This document shows positions 23,398 through 32,659 of a stretch of 64,000 nt of DNA, piece after piece; positions within the stretch are counted from its first letter, which is position 1, and each line of letters opens with the position of its first letter. Position numbers and translations under genes: made by a program. Below the pieces are notes generated by a model, which saw nothing but the letters and a program-made list of their open reading frames with translations, searched no databases and was not told the origin of the DNA. Source of the stretch: Pseudomonas neuropathica (GTDB lineage Bacteria; Pseudomonadota; Gammaproteobacteria; Pseudomonadales; Pseudomonadaceae); NCBI RefSeq assembly GCF_015461835.1, contig NZ_JACOPX010000012.1:191720-255719 (forward strand). Direction: 5' to 3'.

Positions 23398-24012
23398 TTA
23401 ATCGTGAGTCTGCCCGCTGTACTCGGTCGCCCGCATGGACGCCCGCTCACAAAAAGTCTGATACCACTCGGTCAGGCGTGCTTGAGCGGAAAAGTCCGAG
23501 AGTTGGCGAAAGGCGATCCAGTCGAGCGCGGTCGCCAGGGCGATGTGGCCGAGGGTGATCGGGCCATTGAGGTCGACGTGTTCTTCGATGAAGCGGTAAG
23601 CCTCCTTCAGTTTGAACGCTTGACCGTCGGCGTAGGCCGGGTAGCGCAAGGCCTCGGGCCGGCGCTCGACTTCCCAGCGCAGCTTGATGCCGACATCGCA
23701 CATGCCCTGCGCCAATGCTTGCAGGCGCAGCGCCTTGTAGCGCTCAGGGCCGTTTGCCGGGATGAGTTTCGGCCCGTCGCTCAGGTCGTCGAGGTATTCA
23801 CAGATCACGATGGAATCGAACAGCGCCGTGTCGTCAGGCAGGATCAGCACCGGCACTTTGCCCAGCGGATTGGCCTTGTAGATGATCTCGTTTGGCGACG
23901 TCGGGCTGGTCTCGTGGTGGATCACTTCCAGGCTCGACGCGATGCCGAGTTCGTGAGCCAGCACCAGCACCTTGCGGGCGTAGGGTGAATGCGTCTGGTA
24001 GAAAAGCTTCAT
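23398..24012 (-). CDS. Glutathione S-transferase family protein
   Basis: The protein has 204 residues. The thioredoxin-fold N-domain begins MKLFYQTHSPYARKVLVLAH, with the glutathione-site Ser-Pro-Tyr and the cis-proline loop NPLGKVPVLI. DSIVICEYLDD supplies the gamma-glutamyl contact. The C-domain is all helical (LGHIALATALDWIAFR). It overlaps the FAD-protein gene by 4 nt, so it is translationally coupled and probably part of the same pathway. Confidence 0.9.
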   Translation of the reverse strand: MKLFYQTHSPYARKVLVLAHELGIASSLEVIHHETSPTSPNEIIYKANPLGKVPVLILPDDTALFDSIVICEYLDDLSDGPKLIPANGPERYKALRLQALAQGMCDVGIKLRWEVERRPEALRYPAYADGQAFKLKEAYRFIEEHVDLNGPITLGHIALATALDWIAFRQLSDFSAQARLTEWYQTFCERASMRATEYSGQTHD

Positions 24013-25790
24013 GCTGAAGTCCCTGTCTCAAGGATGGCAGTGGCTGCTCGATGGGCGTCCATGAACAGACGCGAAGGCGCGCCCGCCGAGGTGACGTAGT
24101 GGTTGTAGTAGCAAGAACCTTCGGCGAGCGGGCCGAGTACCCAAATGTTGCGCACCGGTTCGCCAGCGCTCGATTTCGGGTGGCACGCGGCGTCGACATC
24201 GATGCCGTCGATGCCCGGTTCGTCGGTTCTCGGGCGGATCAGGCCCAGCCGCGCCAGATCACGCACCGGCGCGCAGTCGCTGTTGCTCACGCCGCTGCTC
24301 TGGACATAACCGGCGACGCGTTTGAAGTCGTTGATCGCAGGACGTGAGCCGGGCTTGAGGAATGTCAGCAGGCCGGCGTCACACAGGGCGAGCAGGTCGG
24401 CGTGGCGCTCTTTTTGCGGGCCCGCAACGAGGCGGTTGATCGCCTTGTGCCAACGGCCATAGAACTGCCGATGCGACGCGTCGGTCAGCCCGTCGAAATC
24501 GACGGCCTCACGCAGGCGGTCACGCAGATCGCGCCAGACTTCGATGGCGGCTTTGATCGCCGATCCTCCGCGCCCCACTCGCGATTCGTGCAAATCGGCT
24601 TCGAGGGTGTCGTAGATCCAGGCGTGATAGTTGTAGGGCTGCACGTCGTCGGGCAGTGCATGCCAGATCAGCGCTTGCGGATCGATCGAGCCGCGGGTCG
24701 CTTCGTACTCACGCAGTAACGCCTCGCAGGCGACAACACCGGGTTCGCCAGCAACGCTAACGGCCCTGAGTCGCTCCAGCACCTGCTCTGGCGCTGATGG
24801 GCTATGCACGACGGCGACAGCTGCCGCACGCATCTCCAGCAGCATCAGCGGCAGGATGTCCTGTTCGAAGTCCAGTTGCCGGTTGTTGGCTTTCGCCCGC
24901 AGGGATTCGATGCGCGTACTCGTCAGCAGCACGGCGCGATGGCGCGGACATTCAATCAGACCGTTGGGGCGGGTGCGAAACGGCAACCCGTCCCGTGACT
25001 GGATAAAGATCACCGGCTCCTGGCCCGAAGGCTGATAGGCGTGACTGCCGTCGGCCATGCGCTTGTAGCTTCCGCCCCTGCCGGAGGTCAGCGCCGCCAG
25101 GGTGTCCATCGCACCCAGCCCGAGCCCTTCGACCAGCACGGTTTCGCCCGGCTCGATGGTGGCGAGGCTGCCGGGCAGCGGATAGACATCATCGACGCGG
25201 TTGCGATCCGCCGAGCGCAGGCGACCAGTATGGCCGACCGTCAGAATCAGCCGATCCACGGTGACCGCAGCCCCCGAAGCGGTCTGCAGCCGGTATTGCT
25301 GACTGGCGTTGCTCTCGACCGCGGTGACGGCCTGCTGATGCAGGTTCACGCTCACCCAGTGCGGCGCCGTCGCGAGGATTTGCGCGAAGGCATCCGCCAG
25401 ATAGGCGCCGAGCAAATGGCGCGGCAGGAAGTCCTGCGGCTCAACGTCACGGCCGTCGGCGGCGAGCAGTCCGCTGTCCGCGTCGACCTTGATGCGCTGC
25501 TCGTGGCACCACGTCAGGAAATCCGCGCCCGGCCGTTCCCGCACATCCGTCAGGTTTCCGAATGCCGCTGCGTCGGGAAAAACTCCGAGCTGGCCAGCGA
25601 CGGTGTTGAGCAACAGATAGTCTGGTTGATCCGGCCAATGCGCGCCGCTTCCGAGCACGTTCGGATCGAAAATATCGATGACGACTGGCTGCTCCGCACG
25701 CGTTTCAGCAAGGCTCAACAGGCGTTCGAAAATCGACAGCCCGCGTGAGCCGCAGCCCACCAGGCCGATGTGCAGAGGCGCCTTCACCAT
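24009..25790 (-). CDS. FAD/NAD(P)-binding protein (FAD_NAD_binding_9 type)
   Basis: The protein has 593 residues. The N-terminal dinucleotide fold has GLVGCGSRGLSIFERLLSL (GxGxxG at 12-17) and an acidic strand end DIFDPN. LLLNTVAGQLGVF, LILTVGHTGRL and a second loop VLVEGLGLGAMDTLAALTSG follow, and the C-terminus has WVLGPLAEGSCYYNHYVTSA. This family (PF13454) is poorly characterised and distantly related to flavin N-hydroxylases and oxidases. It is coupled to SbnB-like (7-nt overlap) and to the glutathione transferase (4-nt overlap), so it probably oxidises or tailors a diaminopropionate-derived compound. Confidence 0.8.
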   Translation of the reverse strand: MVKAPLHIGLVGCGSRGLSIFERLLSLAETRAEQPVVIDIFDPNVLGSGAHWPDQPDYLLLNTVAGQLGVFPDAAAFGNLTDVRERPGADFLTWCHEQRIKVDADSGLLAADGRDVEPQDFLPRHLLGAYLADAFAQILATAPHWVSVNLHQQAVTAVESNASQQYRLQTASGAAVTVDRLILTVGHTGRLRSADRNRVDDVYPLPGSLATIEPGETVLVEGLGLGAMDTLAALTSGRGGSYKRMADGSHAYQPSGQEPVIFIQSRDGLPFRTRPNGLIECPRHRAVLLTSTRIESLRAKANNRQLDFEQDILPLMLLEMRAAAVAVVHSPSAPEQVLERLRAVSVAGEPGVVACEALLREYEATRGSIDPQALIWHALPDDVQPYNYHAWIYDTLEADLHESRVGRGGSAIKAAIEVWRDLRDRLREAVDFDGLTDASHRQFYGRWHKAINRLVAGPQKERHADLLALCDAGLLTFLKPGSRPAINDFKRVAGYVQSSGVSNSDCAPVRDLARLGLIRPRTDEPGIDGIDVDAACHPKSSAGEPVRNIWVLGPLAEGSCYYNHYVTSAGAPSRLFMDAHRAATAILETGTSA

Positions 25791-26815
25791 CTGCGCTCCT
25801 CCCCGAAGAAGGAGGGGATGGCGACCGCCGAACCGTCCTTGACCGCGATGTCGTGGATCATCCGGCCAATTGCCAGATCGAGGATGCCCATGCCGAACGG
25901 CGAATAAATCAGCGGCTTGTCCGTGGCAACCTGCAGGTCGCCGCGAATCAATTGCCCGACCGTGCCGGTAACGAAATCACGATGACCGTACTTTTGCTCG
26001 GCCAGATGCGGCGAGGTATTGGCTTTCAGGCAATGGGTCACGTCGTCGAAGTAGTTGTAACTTTCTTCGATGATCTCTGCGCCGATATCCCGCAGCGAGA
26101 TGTTCAGCACGATCTGCCCCGGGCGGAAGGTGCCGCTGCCGTTGACGTAGGGTTCGCCGGCACTGGTGGCGAACACCACGATGTCGGCGCTCAGTGCCTC
26201 GTCCAGCGACAACAGCTGTACATCCGGCACCCCGAGTTGCTTGCCGAACGCCGCCAGCGCTTGTGCTGATTCTGCATTGAGGTCGTGAATGCCCACGCTG
26301 TCGAACGACCAGTCGTCGGCGATGAACGTCTCAAGGATGTTCCGCGAAATCACCCCGCCGCCAATGATCGAGAGTTTTGGCGCGCTTTTGCTTTGGCCAT
26401 TCAGCCACCAGGCACCGAGCACCGCCGACGCAGCGGTGCGCACGGCACTGATCAGCGCGCCTTCAAGCAGCGCGTAGGGATAGCCGGTGTCCGGATCGTT
26501 GAGGATCAGCACCGCCGAAGCGCGCGGGATGCCCGACTTGATGTTGTCGGGATAGCTGGCAATCCACTTGATCCCGGAGACGGACTGATCGCCCTCGCTG
26601 TCGACGATCGCCGCCGGCAAGGCAATGATCCGGTTCGCCGGTTGCGCCGGAAAACGCAGGAAGTAGCTATCCGGGTTAACGGTTTCGCCGCGCTCGTGGG
26701 TCAGGTAGGTCTGGGCGACCATGTCGATGGTTTCGTGACGCAGCCCGTTGAGGATGTCCTTGACGACGGCGCCTGGGATGACATGGAACGGTTGAATCGA
26801 GTTGTGTGTGGTCAT
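25784..26815 (-). CDS. SbnB-like dehydrogenase (ornithine cyclodeaminase family), 2,3-diaminopropionate synthesis
   Basis: The protein has 343 residues. The Rossmann loop is LSIIGGGVISRNILETF (GGG near 152-154). The segment SGIKWIASYPDNIKSGIPRA with ALLEGALISAVRTAA is typical of SbnB. In staphylococci SbnB oxidises N-(1-amino-1-carboxyl-2-ethyl)-glutamate with NAD+, releasing L-2,3-diaminopropionate and 2-oxoglutarate. It starts 5 nt after the SbnA-like gene, matching the usual sbnA-sbnB pair. A plain ornithine cyclodeaminase is the alternative, but the partner gene argues against it. Confidence 0.85.
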   Translation of the reverse strand: MTTHNSIQPFHVIPGAVVKDILNGLRHETIDMVAQTYLTHERGETVNPDSYFLRFPAQPANRIIALPAAIVDSEGDQSVSGIKWIASYPDNIKSGIPRASAVLILNDPDTGYPYALLEGALISAVRTAASAVLGAWWLNGQSKSAPKLSIIGGGVISRNILETFIADDWSFDSVGIHDLNAESAQALAAFGKQLGVPDVQLLSLDEALSADIVVFATSAGEPYVNGSGTFRPGQIVLNISLRDIGAEIIEESYNYFDDVTHCLKANTSPHLAEQKYGHRDFVTGTVGQLIRGDLQVATDKPLIYSPFGMGILDLAIGRMIHDIAVKDGSAVAIPSFFGEERRW

Positions 26816-26820
26816 GGGGA

Positions 26821-27795
26821 TTACGCCGAGAGTGCCAGAGCGATTTCTGGAAAGAGTGATTGCAAAGCGCTTGCGCCGATTCGCTGGGTGACCCAGTCAT
26901 CGGAGTAGATGGTTTCGAGGTAGCGCTCACCCATGTCGGGGGAGATCGCCACGACGACATCGTCAGGACGGATGTGCGGCGCCCATTGCTGGATGCCCGC
27001 CAGGACAGTGCCGGTGGAGCCACCAAAAAGCAGGCCGTAGCGTTGCGCCAGCCAGCGGCAGACCTTGATCGTCTGTTCCTCGGCGATCGATACGAAGTCG
27101 TGAATCCCCGACGGCTCGAAGATCTCTGGCAGACGGCTGGTACCCAGCCCCGGGATATGCCGCGTACCGCCCGGCAGACCGAAGGTCACCGAGCCGACCG
27201 TATCGACGGCAATCACTTTGGTGTGCGGATGGTGTTCGGCGAAGTAGTTCTTGCAGCCCATCAAAGTACCGGTGGTACCGGCGCCGACGAACAAGTAGTC
27301 CACGTGTGGAAACCTATGGGCGATGGACTTCGCGGTCGCTTGATAGTGAGCGAGGGGGTTGGTCGGGTTTTTGTATTGATTGAGCCAGATGTAGTCGGAG
27401 TTCTCTGCGACCAGTTGCTCGATCAAACGGATACGCGAATTCAGGTAGCCGCCGTTTTCGTCACGCTGATCGACCATGATCATTTCGGCACCCAGTGCCT
27501 GCATGAGTTTTCTGTTCGGCGCAGAAATGTTCGGGTCGATCACACAGACAAACTTGTAACCCTTGGCGGCGCAGACCATGGCCAGCGCAACCCCCAGATT
27601 CCCCGAGGAAGACTCGACCAGGCGAGTCTTATGGTGAATCCGGCCCTGGTTTTCCAGATCCGTGATCAGGGCGTGTGCGGTTTTGAGCTTGATCGATCCG
27701 GCAGGATTCAGTCCTTCGATTTTCAGCTGGATCGTTGCGCTGCACAGATCGCCAATCTGCACATAACTGTCTTCATTGATAAGTTGCTTGATCAT
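26821..27795 (-). CDS. SbnA-like PLP synthase, 2,3-diaminopropionate synthesis
   Basis: The protein has 324 residues from ATG 27795; the frame is open further upstream without family similarity. It is a cysteine-synthase fold with PLP lysine in LNPAGSIKLKTA (Lys 36), ESSSGNLGVAL (62-68), the phosphate loop GAGTTGT (171-177) and GGSTGTVLAG. The GSIK-L-K form, rather than GSxKDR, is that of SbnA. SbnA joins O-phosphoserine and glutamate to make the SbnB substrate. It is the first gene of the six-gene operon. Confidence 0.87.
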   Translation of the reverse strand: MIKQLINEDSYVQIGDLCSATIQLKIEGLNPAGSIKLKTAHALITDLENQGRIHHKTRLVESSSGNLGVALAMVCAAKGYKFVCVIDPNISAPNRKLMQALGAEMIMVDQRDENGGYLNSRIRLIEQLVAENSDYIWLNQYKNPTNPLAHYQATAKSIAHRFPHVDYLFVGAGTTGTLMGCKNYFAEHHPHTKVIAVDTVGSVTFGLPGGTRHIPGLGTSRLPEIFEPSGIHDFVSIAEEQTIKVCRWLAQRYGLLFGGSTGTVLAGIQQWAPHIRPDDVVVAISPDMGERYLETIYSDDWVTQRIGASALQSLFPEIALALSA

Positions 27796-28173
27796 ACGTC
27801 GTCCGTTTCGCTCTTTTGCCGGGCGCACAGGGGCGCCAGCATTCATCCTGGAATGTTTGAAAAGCAGTAAATGCAGTTCGCCTGTTGGGTTTGTTTTTAG
27901 ATTTTTTAGCTGGACAGGAAGTGACCTTGCGGTGGACGCCGATCTATTCAAAAAATCAGGTTTTGCGCTCTGAGGGCTTCAGAAGCCCAGAGTGTTGCGG
28001 GGCGCAAAGTAGAGCCAGTCATTGGCTCGCCAAGGCTTGGAGGAATACTGGCGAATTTTCCTACACGGGGAGAGATACAGATTTTGGGTATTTTTCAGTA
28101 CAGGCGGGTTTGAGGTGTATCGAGAGGAGGGCGTAGCGGGGCGGACAGATAGGCGTGATCAAATTGCAGGCAT
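27796..28173. other. Promoter region of the diaminopropionate-type operon
   Basis: This 378-nt stretch lies between the SbnA-like start and the tRNA-Phe terminator. It is AT-rich near 27890-27920. A hairpin CTCT-(GA)-GGGCTTC-A-GAAGCCC-AGAG at about 27969-27992 has no T-run on either side, so it may be a regulatory structure or MocR site. No gene was found. Confidence 0.4.
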
Positions 28174-28206
28174 AAAAAAACCCTGAATCTTGCGATTCAG
28201 GGTTTT
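28174..28206 (-). terminator. Terminator of tRNA-Phe
   Basis: On the minus strand AACCCTGAATC, loop GCAA, GATTCAGGGTT and a T-run directly follow the tRNA. Confidence 0.9.
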
Positions 28207-28213
28207 CGGTATT

Positions 28214-28289
28214 TGGTGCCCAGAGACGGAATCGAACCGCCGACACGGGGATTTTCAATCCCCTGCTCTACCGACTGAGCTATCTGGGC
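28214..28289 (-). tRNA. tRNA-Phe (anticodon GAA)
   Basis: This 76-nt gene has encoded CCA, acceptor arms GCCCAGA and TCTGGGC, D-arm AGCTCAGTCGGTAGAGC, anticodon loop TTGAAAA and T-arm GGTTCGATTCC. Confidence 0.97.
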
Positions 28290-28393
28290 AACGGGGCGCA
28301 TTAAAAGGGTTTTTCGGATTTACGTCAACGACTTTTTTAAAATTTCTTAAATTAATTCCGTCGCTTACGATCCGGCCCCCGATTTTGCAGGGT

Positions 28394-28666
28394 TTACTCA
28401 GCAGGCGGAACGTAGCCTTCGGCCTTGGCGTATTCCTCGCCGGAGAAGTACTTGTCCATTTCGCCCTGAAGATATTTGCGGTCTTCGGCGTTCATCATGT
28501 TCAGACGCTTTTCGTTGATCAGCAGGGTTTGGTGTTTCTGCCAGTCAGCCCAGGCCTTGGCCGAGACGTGGTCAAAAATATCCTGACCTTTGGCGCCCGG
28601 GAAAGGGGCGCGGTCCAGCGCGGGCAATTCTTCTTTGTACTTGCGGCACATTACGGTGCGGGTCAT
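28394..28666 (-). CDS. yggX: YggX, Fe(II)-trafficking and oxidative-protection protein
   Basis: The protein has 90 residues beginning MTRTVMCRKYKEELPALDRA, with the conserved Cys7 and the PPFPG-like segment APFPGAKGQDIFDHVS. YggX helps protect and repair iron-sulphur proteins. The gene overlaps mutY by 4 nt, the usual gammaproteobacterial pairing, which makes sense because MutY carries a 4Fe-4S cluster. Confidence 0.97.
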   Translation of the reverse strand: MTRTVMCRKYKEELPALDRAPFPGAKGQDIFDHVSAKAWADWQKHQTLLINEKRLNMMNAEDRKYLQGEMDKYFSGEEYAKAEGYVPPAE

Positions 28667-29730
28667 GGCGACTCTCCTGCATTCAAGACGGCGGCCGCGC
28701 GTTCGAGCAAGGTTTTGACCGGGGCGGCGAGGCCCAGGCGCGGCGGGGTGGCGAGGTTATACCAGAGCCAGTCGGCCTCGGCCACGTGATGGGCGGCCTC
28801 CTGCACCTGAACCAGCCAGGGTTCGATGGACAGCTGGAAATGGCTGAACGTGTGAACGAGGTTCGGCAGGGCCTGCTGCTCGCCCATGGTCAGCGAGTGC
28901 TGATCGGCGAGATGTTGCAGGTCATCGAGGTCGTCGAGTTCCGGCAGGCTCCACAGACCGCCCCACAAACCGCTCGAGGGGCGACGGTAGAGCAGAATCG
29001 CGCCGTCGCCGTTGGCGAGCATCGGCATCAGCGTGCGCTTCTGCGGAATGGCTTTGCGCGGCTTGGGAATCGGGTAGCGGGTTTCCAGGCCGAGCATGTG
29101 CGCTTCGCAGCCGCGCTCAAGCGGGCACAGCAGGCAACTCGGCTTGCTGCGCGTGCACAGTGTGGCGCCGAGATCCATCATCGCCTGGGTGTAGGCGTTG
29201 ACCCGATCGTGCGGCGTAAAGCGTTCAGCGGTGGCCCACAGTTGTTTGGCGACCTTCGGTTCGCCGGGGTAGCCCTCTTGCGCGGTAAAGCGTGCCAGCA
29301 CGCGTTTGACGTTGCCGTCGAGGATCGGCGCGCGCAGGCCCATGCTGATGCTCGCGATGGCGCCGGCAGTGGACAGACCAATGCCCGGTAGATCCGTAAG
29401 CTTTTCAACGTCACGCGGAAACTCGCCAGCGTACTGGCTGACGACGATCTTCGCAGTCTTCTGCAAATTGCGCGCGCGGGTGTAGTAACCCAGCCCGGTC
29501 CACAGGTGCAGCACTTCGTCTTCCGGTGCTTCGGCCAGCGCCTCGACTGTCGGTAGCGCGGCCATGAAACGGTCGAAATAGTTGAGCACGGTGCTGACCT
29601 GGGTCTGCTGCAACATGATCTCCGACACCCACACCCGATACGGGTTGATGTCCTGCTGCCAAGGCAGATCGTGGCGGCCGTGGCGGTCGAACCAATCCAG
29701 CACCGCCGTGGAAAATTGCTCCGCTCTCAT
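28663..29730 (-). CDS. mutY: A/G-specific adenine glycosylase
   Basis: The protein has 355 residues. The helix-hairpin-helix is DLPGIGLSTAGAIASISMG with the catalytic Asp further on in the LDGNVKRVLAR region. The 4Fe-4S ligands are C-x6-C-x2-C-x5-C in CTRSKPSCLLCPLERGC. The C-terminal MutT-like domain recognises 8-oxoguanine. MutY removes adenine mispaired with 8-oxoG. It overlaps asmA and yggX by 4 nt each, so the three genes form one operon. Confidence 0.97.
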   Translation of the reverse strand: MRAEQFSTAVLDWFDRHGRHDLPWQQDINPYRVWVSEIMLQQTQVSTVLNYFDRFMAALPTVEALAEAPEDEVLHLWTGLGYYTRARNLQKTAKIVVSQYAGEFPRDVEKLTDLPGIGLSTAGAIASISMGLRAPILDGNVKRVLARFTAQEGYPGEPKVAKQLWATAERFTPHDRVNAYTQAMMDLGATLCTRSKPSCLLCPLERGCEAHMLGLETRYPIPKPRKAIPQKRTLMPMLANGDGAILLYRRPSSGLWGGLWSLPELDDLDDLQHLADQHSLTMGEQQALPNLVHTFSHFQLSIEPWLVQVQEAAHHVAEADWLWYNLATPPRLGLAAPVKTLLERAAAVLNAGESP

Positions 29731-31952
29731 CGCTTGAACAGCCCCTTCAATGCGTTTTTCAGTTCCGGGCTGACCTTGTCACCGAGTTTCTCGTCGATTT
29801 TTTCACTGAGCTTGTCGCCGGCCAGTTTGGTCGCGACCTGACCGAGGCGATCGTTGTCGACACGGCAAGCCTTGGCGCCCAACTCCAGCGGGCCGCGGCA
29901 GCGTAGCGGCCACTCGATGCCGACGAATTTTTCGCCAACCTGGCAGGCCGGATCCGGCATGGCACTGGTGTCGCCTTCGACGATGATGCCGACGCGATAG
30001 TCCATGCCGAGCACGCGCAAGTCGATGTCGCCGTCACCGTTGACGGTCATGCCGGGGATGCGCACTTTCAGGTCCGGGTTGCTGGCGATGCCGTTGCGGA
30101 AGGTCAGGTTGCCCTTGAGTTCCTGGAATGGCGTGTCTTTACCGCGTGGTTCGCCGCTGAGAGTTTTGCGGTTAAGCGTGGCGATGCCTTTGCACAGTTG
30201 CTGTTCAAGGTTGGCGTTGAGCAGCACGCCGTTGTTGATCACGAAACTGGCGTTGCCGTTAAGCGTATCAATGAGCGCCTGCTGGCTGTTGCCGCTACCA
30301 GTGACATTGCTGGTGAGGGTTACCAGGCCTTTGACCGGCGGGTTCTTGCCTTGGCTTTCGAGGATTTTTTCTACAGGCACGCGATTGAGCTTGGTCTGCA
30401 GGTTCAGCACAGGCGCGCTCGGGCGTACATCGAGGGTGCCATTGGCGGCGAAACCGCCGTTGTACAGTTCACCGCTCAGGTTGGTCAGGGTCAGCAAGCC
30501 GCCTTGGCCGGTGGCTTTCAGTGCGGCGTTCTGGATCGGCAGTTTGTCGAGGGTCAGTTGGCCGAAGGTCAGATCGGCATCGACGTCGAGTTTGGCTAGG
30601 CGTTCAACCGGCAACAGGCGCTCAGTGCTCCAGGCGGTTTTGCTTGGTTTGTCCGGCAGTGGCGTGGAACCGGCACCGGCCATGGCATCGGCTTCGGTGC
30701 TGGCGACTTCGGCCTGACGCACTTGCGTGGCGCTGTTGGCTTGTGCCGATTTCGGCGGCAGGTAGCGGTCAGCGTTGAACGTATCGGCCTTGAGAATTGC
30801 CCGCAGCGATTGTTTGGCGAAGTCTTCGACGGCGATGCGGCCGCTGAAGCTGCTGTCGTCGAGTTTCAGATTGATATTGTCGAAGGCAATGCTGGTTGGC
30901 GTGGCGGCAACGCGGCTGACCAATTCGACTTTGCTCAGACTGCCCTCGGCCATGGCCGGCAGTTTCTGACCGATGCTGTCGACGAATTTCGCCAGATCGA
31001 ACTGGGCGATGGAGATGCCGCCGGTGATCTGCGGGGTCTTGTCGAGGTCATTGGCTTTCAGCTCACCCAAGGCGCGCAACTGGTTGGCAGAGATCTTGAT
31101 ACCGGTCCATTCGGCGACGTTCGCCGCTTTGTCCAGCGATAACTGGCCCTGAGCTGCGAATGTCATGGTTTTACCTTGCAACGGATCGCCGGCCAGTTCG
31201 CCGGACAGCTTCATGTCTTCGAACCTGTAGCGCTGCAGTGCGCGCTCGATGCGCAGTTCGCCAGTGAGCTCGGTACGCACGCGCAGGACCGGCTGGTTGG
31301 TGCCGAGGAATGCCGTGGCTTTCACCGGAATATTCGTCGAATCGTGTACCGGGCCCGTGCTCAACTGGATGCTCTCGGCGCTGAATTGCTTGCCGGTCAG
31401 CTCGTCGTTGTATTCAACGCGGGCGTTGTTGACGGTCAGGCTGTCGATGTCGAGGCGGATCGGCTGTGGCGGTTTTTCCGCTTGGGCAGGGGCCTCGACC
31501 GTGGCCGCGCTGGCAGGTGCGGGGCTGCCGGCAGGTGCGGCGGCTGTCGGCACCTTGCCGATGTCTTCCCAGTTGCCGTGGCCGTTCTTGTCGCGTTTCA
31601 GGCGCAGGTTCAGCCCTTCAACGCGGACATCGCTCATTTGCACTTCGCGGCGCAACAGCGGCAGTACCCGCACGGACAGGCCGAGCATCTGCAAATCGGC
31701 ATACGGTTCGGTCGGATTGATCAGGGTGGCAACGCTGGCCTCGTGCAGTTCCAGGCCGAGCCACGGAAACAGGCTCCAGCCGATGTCGCCATTGAGCGTC
31801 AGCTCGATGTGGGCCTTGTCGCGGGCTATCTGGCGAATCTCGTCTTTGTAATCGTTGGGATCGAAGAGGTGGGTCAGGGCAAAACCTGCCGCCACAATGA
31901 TCAGCAACAATCCGAGAAGTACCAGACCCAGGATTTTGCCGAACGCTTTCAT
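29727..31952 (-). CDS. AsmA-family envelope protein
   Basis: The protein has 741 residues. One N-terminal membrane anchor (ILGLVLLGLLLIIVAAGFAL) is followed by the AsmA signature DPNDYKDEIRQIARDKAHIE and a long beta-rich periplasmic region. A proline/alanine linker sits near residues 140-165. The C-terminal AsmA domain contains TLNGNASFVINNGVLLNANL and ends with a charged helix. AsmA-like proteins are thought to help lipid transfer between membranes. First gene of the asmA-mutY-yggX operon. Confidence 0.92.
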   Translation of the reverse strand: MKAFGKILGLVLLGLLLIIVAAGFALTHLFDPNDYKDEIRQIARDKAHIELTLNGDIGWSLFPWLGLELHEASVATLINPTEPYADLQMLGLSVRVLPLLRREVQMSDVRVEGLNLRLKRDKNGHGNWEDIGKVPTAAAPAGSPAPASAATVEAPAQAEKPPQPIRLDIDSLTVNNARVEYNDELTGKQFSAESIQLSTGPVHDSTNIPVKATAFLGTNQPVLRVRTELTGELRIERALQRYRFEDMKLSGELAGDPLQGKTMTFAAQGQLSLDKAANVAEWTGIKISANQLRALGELKANDLDKTPQITGGISIAQFDLAKFVDSIGQKLPAMAEGSLSKVELVSRVAATPTSIAFDNINLKLDDSSFSGRIAVEDFAKQSLRAILKADTFNADRYLPPKSAQANSATQVRQAEVASTEADAMAGAGSTPLPDKPSKTAWSTERLLPVERLAKLDVDADLTFGQLTLDKLPIQNAALKATGQGGLLTLTNLSGELYNGGFAANGTLDVRPSAPVLNLQTKLNRVPVEKILESQGKNPPVKGLVTLTSNVTGSGNSQQALIDTLNGNASFVINNGVLLNANLEQQLCKGIATLNRKTLSGEPRGKDTPFQELKGNLTFRNGIASNPDLKVRIPGMTVNGDGDIDLRVLGMDYRVGIIVEGDTSAMPDPACQVGEKFVGIEWPLRCRGPLELGAKACRVDNDRLGQVATKLAGDKLSEKIDEKLGDKVSPELKNALKGLFKR

Positions 31953-32030
31953 GGGCGAGTCCTTGTAGTTAGTCGAATTCTTAATTTAGCCGGGGAGTAT
32001 AGCGCTGCAATTGCCCGGTTCGGTGTGGCG

Positions 32031-32435
32031 TCATGTTGCCAGTACCTCCAGCGGGAGGTGTAACTTCGCTGCGATTGCCGAGGCTTCAGGATGCCCGGCA
32101 GGCGCCAGCAGACGCAGTTCAGCCCCCGCTTGCGACGCCATTTTCTGCGCTTGGTTCACCAGCCGTTCAGCAACCCCACGGCGACGGGTAACTTTTCGTA
32201 CGCATAAATGGGACAAGTACCAAACGTCGTGGTGCCTCTGCAGGCGCGCGGCACCGAGCAGGCGGTCGTTGAAACGCCCGGCAATAAAACTTCCCTCGGC
32301 GAGCGCGCGGTCGATCAGATTGTTTTCACCGGAAAACGGCGCAAACAGCCAGTCCGGCGCGTCGCGATAAATCTTCCGCAAATCCTCCTGGTCCTGATAA
32401 TTGGCGGCGTTCAGCGCTTGTACGACGATTGGCAT
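32031..32435 (-). CDS. PanZ-like GNAT protein
   Basis: The protein has 134 residues beginning MPIVVQALNAANYQDQEDLR, with LCVRKVTRRRGVAERLV as the acetyl-CoA loop and a short C-terminus. Length and the YRDAPDWL segment fit the PanZ (PanM) group, which binds acetyl-CoA and promotes maturation of aspartate decarboxylase PanD. panD is not in the window, so the role is by similarity. Confidence 0.72.
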   Translation of the reverse strand: MPIVVQALNAANYQDQEDLRKIYRDAPDWLFAPFSGENNLIDRALAEGSFIAGRFNDRLLGAARLQRHHDVWYLSHLCVRKVTRRRGVAERLVNQAQKMASQAGAELRLLAPAGHPEASAIAAKLHLPLEVLAT

Positions 32436-32659
32436 GGCGTTTTCCTGAGTGATACGAGATCAGACGACAGAAAAAAGGTGATATCAGTTTGGTTTTTCTG
32501 TCACGTGCAAATGGTAACCTTCGCCCGTTCGTCCGTCCTTCTGCGACTTAACGTCGCGCCTTCAAGGAGCTTCACCCAAAAAAACGGTCATGCCTGCGTG
32601 CATAAAGGCCGGGGGTGAACAGTGGCTGGCGAACCATACTAATAATTGGGGGATACACA

